The notes under the pieces: generated by a model
Seen by the model: the letters and a program-made list of their open reading frames with translations, nothing else
Databases searched by the model: none
Told to the model about the DNA's origin: nothing
Part shown: in pieces, positions 56,292-64,000 of the stretch
Position numbering within the stretch: the stretch's first letter is position 1
Layout: each line of letters starts with the position of its first letter
From: Vanilla planifolia
Taxonomy: Eukaryota > Streptophyta > Magnoliopsida > Asparagales > Orchidaceae
DNA: 64,000 bases
Assembly: GCA_023846275.1 (NCBI GenBank)
Contig: CM043877.1
Coordinates: forward strand, 14,429,107 to 14,493,106
Direction of reading: 5' to 3'
Translations under genes and position numbers: made by a program

Positions 56292-59200
56292 CTGGAAATT
56301 TTGAAAAAAATCTGGCTCTATTCCATTCCCATTAATGTCCTTGTGACCGGGTGTGATGTACTTCCCAATCGTGACAACCAAACCAGAACCATAACGGAGT
56401 TCATAAACTGATTGTATAAGTCCCTGCCAAGGTGATGACAACAAATGGGAAGAAGATGAGAAGACGAAGTAGTATTGAAGGAGATGTAACATTTGAGCTG
56501 CAGTAGTATTGAAGAAGATGAGCTTTGACCTTTCCATAAGTCTTTTCTCCAACAAGAACAGCTTTGCAGTTATCGCGGAGTGCAGAAGCAAACTGAGAAG
56601 ACGAAGAAGAACAAACTGGAATGCTTCGTTTCAAGTGTGGATTAGTGTTAAAAGAAGTTGAGAAGGTAACTCACAATCTCGCTTGCACTAGCCGTTTTAT
56701 TGTTCACAAGAATCTGCAGAGAAAAGCTATAACGGCTAATTCCATCTATTTAATCCAATGAAACTCACTTAACTAAGATTTAACAATACCATTTAAGCTT
56801 ATTTAAATTTTATTAAATGTTTAAAATATTAAATAGAGGAAAACATACTATGACTTTATTGGTACTAAATGGTGCCTCTTCTGCTATGAAGGTGTTCTGG
56901 ACTTCAGAATTCCTACCAGCAGTGTAAATTACCTGAACAAATCAAAGAAAGCATGTTCTTGTTAACACGATGCTTAATCATTAGTTTCTGAAGTTACTAA
57001 ACAAAACTTGTTTTCCCCTTAGCCCTACCAAATGAACTCGGATTGACATAAAATTTGGATGGTTGTTAGATATATCATAGATCTACAACTTTCATGTTAA
57101 CCACTTTCCACGATTCGACATATTTCATGGTATTTTCTCCTGTGCAATGAGTTATTTTTTGGTCAAGTTAACCCCCTCAAATCACTTTCTATTGTCTTAA
57201 AATTTTGAAGGTTTTATGACTCTTCTGAAATTTCATTGTTTCTTAATGTTCAATTTAGCAAAATTTCCCCACAAAATATGACCAGAGTTTTAGTTTCTCG
57301 AGTTTGCTTCCGTGAATTACTTATTTATGATTTAATTCCTCCATTGTCGCTCTGGTCCGACGCTAGAACACAGATCCTCGCCCTTTCTGGGCCGTACCAT
57401 GCCAAAATGAGGTCATAGTTGAGAGATCGGAGAAGATTTTTGTAAGAACATTGAGATGAAAGCATTTTAGTGTCAGAGATGAGTTGGAGAGTTTTGAAGA
57501 GACATGGATCATGTAAAGAGACAGTTGGGAGAAGAGTTTTTGGGAAATTAGGAAGACACTGAGCCAGGATATGAAGGAGTGAGGATGAAAGAGAAGATAA
57601 AAGATCTTTATCATCGTGTTTGTTTCTTTTTTCTTTTTCTATTTTTCGTTCTTGTTCCATCTTTTTTTTCTTCTCTTTTTTTTTCCTTTTTTTCCTAAAA
57701 ATAACCAAACAACAAGAAAAAAAAAATAATACAAAATTGAACAAAAGTAAAACACATGAACAAGTTCTGTATTGCACATCAAAGAGTCCATAAACTTAAC
57801 AATAGAATTTAATAATATGTATTAGAGGAAAAATTGTATTACTTACAATTCCTCCTTGATCAAGAAAGAGTTTGGCCACCTCAATTCCAGACTAGAGAAA
57901 GTTATTTTATCAAAATCAAGTAGCATAACTACAAAGCAAAGAGTGAAAAAGTTAAAGCACCAAATTGCATAAAACCAAAAAAAAAGTACTATTAAACTAA
58001 TGTTTACATTTTCATTGCCAAGAAAAATAAAAATATATGTTAAATACCTATCTGACTAGAAAAGTTTTCTAAATGGTCCATTTCAAGTCCTTTTAACAAA
58101 AATGACAAAAAAGGGTAGCCCAAACCTTTTAGACAGCTTTGAGAAGTCGTACAAATCAAAACACAAGTGTCACTCGTGGAACATGCATGCTAACATTTAA
58201 GGTTCATCTATATATATTTAAAGGATTCAAAACTTAAGTTATTATGTAAACAATTGAATACAACTAAGAAAAATTATAAATTGAAATTTGACCATACAAA
58301 CGGTGATTGTTAATGTCCAATTATGTTAACCCCTATTCTTAAAACTTTTTTGGGTTTATGGGTGCTCATCTAATGAAATATTGGGCCTACCTATGGATCT
58401 CCAATTGGATCAACTCCTTTAACAAAGAATATTAAAACTAGATTTGACAAGAATCAAGTAGTTCATATAATTTATGACTTATAACTCTCTACTATAGTTT
58501 AGCAAACCTTTGGGTGACTTGTATGGTGCCTAACTATCTTAGTTGATGCAATACATAATAGTGTTGAAAAAACATTTATAAACTGTTCAGACATAGCTTG
58601 AGTGATTAGCACATGGTTAGTATAAATTGGTCAAGCATGGACTAAATAAAGTGTAGCCCACAAGCAATGGGAAAGTCATGTAGAGCACATTGACATGATT
58701 AATCAGGAGATTTCAATGTTGATGATATTATACATGAATAAGACACTCCGTTAAGGGAGAAGATTATTAACTATCAGCATGACAAATCCCACCTGAAAAG
58801 TTTAAAATAATGCCAAAGTTTATATATGAAGTCATGATGATCTCTATCCTAATGCTTAAAGTTTTGGGTTGACGAAAATCTACGATCTATTCAACCCAAA
58901 CTCAATTGCAAAAATGCATAAGCCCAGAAGGTAATTCAAAAAAAGGAGTACCTTATTTCCAGAAAAATTTGAATAACACAGAAGACACCATCAGGCAGAA
59001 TCTACAAACCTGCACAAGCCCACCGAGATTATTCCTAAGATCCAAAACTAGGTAGGTGGCACCATATTGGTGAAGCTTATTCAGCGCTGTAAACGAGATA
59101 TCATTAGACAACCTGACAAATAAAATTCACCACAGAAAGAAGATCGAAAATATTGGAGCTATTATAGTTCATAATAAAGGATGAAGTTACAATTCCCTAC

Positions 59201-62200
59201 AAACATAGATGTAAAACCAAGACCATCAAAGCAGACTCAAGCACGTTTATACATCATATGAATATTCATATTGAAAGATTCCATCAATCATTATAATTAT
59301 GAACTCCAGTGATTCTCTACTGACATGGTCCACAATGTTGTAGGACTATGTCTAATACTAAATGCTGTGAAAATTAACAGAGTTTTAAATGTCCTAATTA
59401 TGTAATACAGGACCACAAATATGTGCCTTGTGTAGTCAAGATATGACCAATCAAATTTCAACGGAACATATTTTGACAATTATTTGAAGAAAAAGCAATG
59501 GTACATAATTACATCAACAGCTGGAAAATGTGTACGATCCCTTAGATTTTCTTTTTTGTCCGTGTAAGAATCTATGATTTCCAATCCTGTCAAAGATTCA
59601 ACAAACAAACAATGAACTTTACTAAAAAATTTCATGCATAAAGAAATAATAAAAGAAAAGATTTTGGTGATCTGGGACAAGAAAGGAGATAGAATTGAAA
59701 GATGGCTGATTATTCAAAGTTTAGCAAGCACTCTCAGAGCTTGCGGAACTGATAGGCATTTCCTTGAGAGATTTGCCATGCTGCACAACCCTATGTGCGG
59801 TTGCATTCTCCCTAAGTTTGGTCTAATGCTCAACTAGCTTTCTCGTTTATTAGAATTAGACACTTAGATCTATTATTATGGTGTAATATGCAGATAGGTC
59901 CTACGGATGATAATCTCTCAATTGTAACAATGCTTTCATGTTTAAGCACCTTACCTGTGTGTATGTACAGTCATGCATCAAAAATAAACCCATTAACTTC
60001 AATTGAAGTATCTGCTTCCAGCAATTTCCATATTCATTCATGGTGGATGATTTGGGAGGCAATTACAGGCTTAGTTGCTTCCCATTCCTTTGAATGCATG
60101 TTGCAACTGCTTCTTGATTTCTAATCAGTAATTCCCTACTCTAATTGCAATCTTTCTCTAGCCACAGAAGATACCTTAGGATGAGGTGAGTTCTCTCGGC
60201 AAAATTTAGCTAAGGTGTACTAGAAAATGAAGGTTTCCGTTGAAGGTATCGCAAGATCTCAACTGTAGTTAGCTTTCATTCCTTTTTATGAACACAAGGT
60301 GCTTGTTGAACTACCTAAATGATATGGTTCCAGTGGGATACAAGTCTGCAAGTGACGCACTATCCAAACATTTAAGAAGACATATGTGCACCATAGAAAT
60401 AAGGACACAATTTCTGAACTTGGAGAGCAATCAAGATTGCCGAGTAAAAAAACAGCAATCATAGCAAATTTCAACATTGCCAAGTCAATAATTTGATTTA
60501 TGTATCCCAAGAAAAGATGTCCACCTTCCCACCATCCAACTTGGTATGTCAAATAGTTGCCTTCAACCGAATAATTAGAAGTACACTCCTGAATCCCCAT
60601 GAAAGTGAAAGGCTAAATAAGGTGCACAAGATGGAATCAATTCAATGTTTTATGTCTTTAACCCAAAATGAAAAAGGTGAAAAGCTCATAACCAAATATA
60701 TACATATTCTAAAACAAGGAGTGAATAACAGAAGTGAACAGATTTTAAACCTTTCTCAAAGGAATGTGAAAATAGTTAAAAGTGAAATGTACGAGGTGAA
60801 CTATACCAATCATCAAATCCTTTCTTGCCAATGCATTGAACTCCTTTATTTGTATATATCCAACTGGTACAATTTCCTTGCCCAGATTCTCAGGACGATA
60901 AAACACTGGGGTTCGTGCAACATTTTTCCTTTGAAGAGTAAAAGAATGGATTGGGCGACAATCTCCATGTCTAACCTATATAATTATAAGTCGTGAGGTG
61001 TAAAATAAATAAATTGTGATATTCATAAATTATTTCTTTGGAAAATTGAAAAGACAACCTCAATATCTACAAATGTTTCCTGTGGACCTTGTAGCATAGA
61101 GAATACTTCAAAAGCAGATTTCTCCTTAACACTAAGCCCATTGACAGACAATAGTTCATCACCCTAAATAACAAGATAAATAAAAGCACAATAAAACTGT
61201 TTGAAAACAAATAATTTTAAGAGAGTGTGAACGCAACTTTGCACTTCTTTTTCTCCTGTCAACTGCTGGTTCAAGTCACAGAAGTGTTTTATAGTTTCTA
61301 GTAACGTCAACCTTTTAAATGAACATCTCATATATTTATATGTATGCTAAATGTTCGTTAAAAGAGCATCCTTAGACAATTGGCACTGTTAAAAATCAGA
61401 GTTACAACAGAGAACAATGACTTCCGTGGACCTCTTGTAATTACTGACTAGCTGACTTCGAACTTGACGTAGGAATGTTCTGGAGCATAAACAGAACAAT
61501 GTTCTGGACTCCAATACCTGTCTCACACCAGCAGAATGAGCTGGACCCTCCAATAAAACCCCCAAAACTTTGATTTTAGCAGCACCATCCTGATCAGGAA
61601 AAATCTGCCATTTTGTGAGTAAATATGGCAAGTAGTCAGATGGAACAAGTGAATTCATTAATGTCTAAACAACTGTTTCTTTTCAGCATGTAAATTCATA
61701 GAACGTAGTAAAAAATATCCATTAATAATAAACAAATGTAATTAAGCCATCATAATGATAGAAAAATGCATTGTTAACAACACCACAAAAAATCAATTAA
61801 TTATGAAACAGAGTCGATCAGTTTCTATTGTTAAGATGAAAAGTTTTTCATAAATGCATACATTGACTCCTCAACAAGGATTGTATTATCTCAATAAACC
61901 ATGAGTGGACATATAACATGAAAATGATTAAACAGTTTAGCATTAGGGAGTGTGGATTTGGAGTGGTTTTACAGCCTCCTAGGATATAGTTTTGACAACA
62001 ATGGGGGACCGCATTTTTTATTCTTTTTTCAAGGGTAGTTGCAGTATCTAGAGAGGGATAAGGTGCCAAAATGAATGTCACTGCCATTCAATTGGTTAAG
62101 TATACTTTATGTTGATCAATGTCATTTTGTTCTTCTAAGAAAACAAATTTCATCTAGCTAGGGATAAGATGAGGTAAAGGGTAGAGAGCAGTATGAGGAA

Positions 62201-62772
62201 TGTACCAAGGAGAATAGTGCGCCAAAAAATTGAAGTTAGAATATCAAATATAATGAAGAATTGGAAGTGAATCACAAATGTGACATCTCTCCTCGATGCT
62301 AGATAAGTTGGTGCTGCCAACCATTGCTCCAATGAATTTCTTATGGCTTCAACAATACTTGAACTATGTCAGCACATGCAAGTCTTTCAAAATCCAAGGA
62401 CCTAAACTCGAAGATAAACACATAAGACTGCTGCCAATTGATGAATAGTTCATACAATGTGATACTTTAGGAGCAAAACTATTTCTGTTTAAAGACATTT
62501 CCATATCAATAAAAGAACCATTATTATGAGATAATGAAGTTCTCATTGTATCCCCACAATACTAATCTACAGCAAGGTGTAACTTAATAGTCAAACTCGC
62601 TACATTACTTGTAAATTTGAACAATTATATGAACTATATTATAAGAAATTACCTCCGCTGGAGTAAGGAATCGTGTGTATGGGTCTTAAAGCGTAGCTAA
62701 CATCTTCCGGATAACATCATGAGCTCAATATCTTGTTTGGATGTCATTTTGGAAAATATACTTTTTGTATTG
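56292..62772 (-). pseudogene. CtpA-like carboxyl-terminal processing protease, broken gene
   Basis: The family (peptidase S41, PDZ) trims the D1 protein C-terminus in the thylakoid lumen or has related chloroplast roles. Ten exons with AG/GT borders, in gene order: 62772-62653, 61604-61518 and 61163-61059 (PDZ: GDELLSVNG), 60975-60807 (FNALARKDLM), 59086-59010 (YLVLDLRNNLGGLVQ), 57891-57847 (IEVAKLFLDQGG), 56932-56849 (IYTAGR), 56713-56675 (LVNNKTASASEI), 56592-56530 (ALRDNCKAVLVGEKTYGK) and 56424-56292 (GLIQSVYEL, INGNGIEPDF). The Ser (TASASE) and Lys (TYGK) of the catalytic dyad are present, 25 residues apart as in the family. The first exon seen has TGA at codon 16 (IQTRY*AHD) and TAA at codon 29 (ATL*DPYTRF, where Gly is normal). 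The exon normally linking TPAE to PDQDG (a MTGIGI-type segment), the 5' exons and the last exon were not found. Confidence 0.85.
57325..57777 (-). CDS. Unrecognised 150-codon ORF in a protease-gene intron
   Basis: It lies within the intron between exons 57891-57847 and 56932-56849, on the same strand. After a Lys/Glu-rich low-complexity stretch (residues about 33-53) it reads LLSSLSSSLLHILAQCLP, then LHDPCLFKTLQLISDTKMLS and NLLRSLNYDLILAWYGPERA. The frame is more protein-like than the AT-rich background, but I cannot assign a family. The flanking intron sequence at 57000-57300 resembles dispersed plant repeats, so the ORF may belong to an insertion. Confidence 0.25.
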   Translation of the reverse strand: MQYRTCSCVLLLFNFVLFFFSCCLVIFRKKRKKKEKKKKMEQERKIEKEKRNKHDDKDLLSSLSSSLLHILAQCLPNFPKTLLPTVSLHDPCLFKTLQLISDTKMLSSQCSYKNLLRSLNYDLILAWYGPERARICVLASDQSDNGGIKS

Positions 62773-62779
62773 CTGGTAC

Positions 62780-64000
62780 AAAAGAACAAAAGGAACAGCA
62801 TCAGACAGGGGACACCACATTTTAAGGTAAACATTCAAAGGGTGAAAAAACAACAAAGAAACCAGATGGCATTTAGGATCATTAAAATGTAGCAAGCTCA
62901 TCAGAATATTGAATTTTCTTTACCATAAACCAAAAGTAATAAAATTATTTTCATTTTATGTACTAATACCAACACACTGGTTAAATACACTGCTTGCTTG
63001 AAAGTGTCGTCGGCAAAAATTTCATCAACAAAAATCTAAGCATCAACCCAAGAAGCTGCCTAGACTGTTCATTTGCAGCCTTAAGCACAATATTTCGACC
63101 TACATGTCAAAATTATGACTTTCATATATGTAAATAATAACCATGAAAGCGATAAGAGACGTAGCATGAGTCATGGCTTCCATCCATTCTGAAAAGTATT
63201 TTGCTTCATCAATTTCATTGACGACTTAGAATTACCATTTTGTTATTGAGGTTTTATCTTGGTATCATCATCATGCAAGCTGGTGATCTTTGATGTAAAA
63301 GTCAAGATGATCCATCTCCACTGTCTGAATGAATCCGATGCCAAATACCTTGATGGAAGATGAGCCAATCTATCGTACTCAAGATGGGATATTCGAAGTA
63401 GAAATAACCAAAAAATAATGGGATGAAAAAAGAGGTGGTAGAAAAGCATAGAAAACACAACTAAATAACAAGAAAAATTCAATCTTTAATTCTACAAAAA
63501 CTAAAATAAATCTAAAATAAGTAGACTTAAACCCCATTGACAACTCTCTAAGACCTAACACATAATACAAATAGAATAGATCCTCTCAACATTCTCAACC
63601 CCAAAACACAAGTAGAAATATCAATCATCTATAAATACCAATAAGGAGGATCTCCTAGAATCTCTAAAAACATGCACGCATCACCATCTCTCTAAGGGCC
63701 CCTTTTAAAGTTTCCAAGAACCCTTAGAATAATAGAAAAAAGAAATAACATTAGAAATCTAATCTTAACATATTAGTAAGCAAATAAAAGCAAATCTCAA
63801 CTATTTGAATTCAAGTTATTCTCCAATCCCAATTGTATGACATTAATAGAACTCTGACATCAAGAACAATGCCACCGCATCTTAGGCACAATCACCACAA
63901 CATAGGAAAGTATTGGAAAAATCACAAAAAATAGCACGTTAAGCTTCGTCCCCATCAAGTCAAAAAGCTTCCTTTTCACCATAGAAAAGTGTTCACCAAG
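62780..64000. other. Sequence 5' of the protease relic, no gene recognised
   Basis: A polypyrimidine tract and acceptor end at 62773, so further exons would be expected here on the minus strand. I could not identify any with confidence. A minus-strand block near 63230-63150 (IDEAKYFSEWMEAM) vaguely resembles the copia segment before reverse transcriptase, but this is weak. Confidence 0.4.

Noticed and set aside
61389-61658. 89-codon minus-strand ORF as a separate gene
   Set aside because: Its middle is the PDZ exon 61604-61518 of the CtpA-like gene; the rest is flanking intron read through.
63150-63240. Possible copia reverse-transcriptase N-terminal block on the minus strand
   Set aside because: Only one short phrase resembles the family and no neighbouring domain supports it.

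Overview
The window looks like AT-rich nuclear DNA of a flowering plant. Genes are sparse, and those present are split by GT-AG introns (a CtpA-type chloroplast protease gene, a squamosa-promoter-binding or SPL gene). There are long stretches of decayed Ty1/copia and Ty3/gypsy retrotransposon, microsatellites, foldback repeats, and no prokaryote-like gene packing. GC-rich patches in an AT-rich background mark the few exons. I could not fix the species.

The central 37 kb (about 6.9-44.4 kb) is dominated by one theme: a locus holding the intronless gene for the small (R2) subunit of ribonucleotide reductase has been copied at least five times, in both orientations, together with its promoter and several kilobases of flanking DNA. 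Copies A (9.73-10.73 kb, +) and B (31.48-32.50 kb, +) reach the conserved C-terminus but are full of stops and frameshifts. Copy D (42.09-42.60 kb, -) is a deletion derivative that keeps both ends and an open frame of 121 codons. Copy E (44.32-44.43 kb, +) keeps only the first 37 codons. Copy C (24.42-25.0 kb, -) keeps only the promoter region. C and B lie head to head around 27.3-27.7 kb, and D and E head to head around 43.4-43.5 kb. In both C and E the R2 sequence is interrupted near the same block of a gypsy retrotransposon (gag, protease, reverse transcriptase).

Other regions: 0-6.9 kb, AT-rich with nothing recognisable except a long AT repeat; 14.8 kb, a near-perfect hairpin; 15.0-15.4 kb, an isolated GC-rich island; 16-19 kb, a decayed copia element (protease DSGAT motif) on the minus strand; 19.2-20.2 kb, a GC-richer dispersed-repeat-like block with an internal tandem repeat; 21.9-22.4 kb, a copia RNase H fragment; 35-37 kb, nested inverted repeats; 48.0-48.3 kb, a broken SPL first exon; 48.7-50.6 kb, a tandem duplication of about 0.96 kb; 54.1-54.3 kb, a GC-rich short ORF for a possible small membrane protein; 56.3-62.8 kb, ten exons of a minus-strand CtpA-like protease gene with intact splice sites but two in-frame stops and at least one missing exon.

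No RNA gene, CRISPR array or intact multi-gene system was found. The most unusual thing here is the inverted and direct array of R2 gene relics and the rearrangements that made it. Coordinates of repeats were read by eye and are approximate at their edges; exon coordinates of the protease gene were counted base by base.
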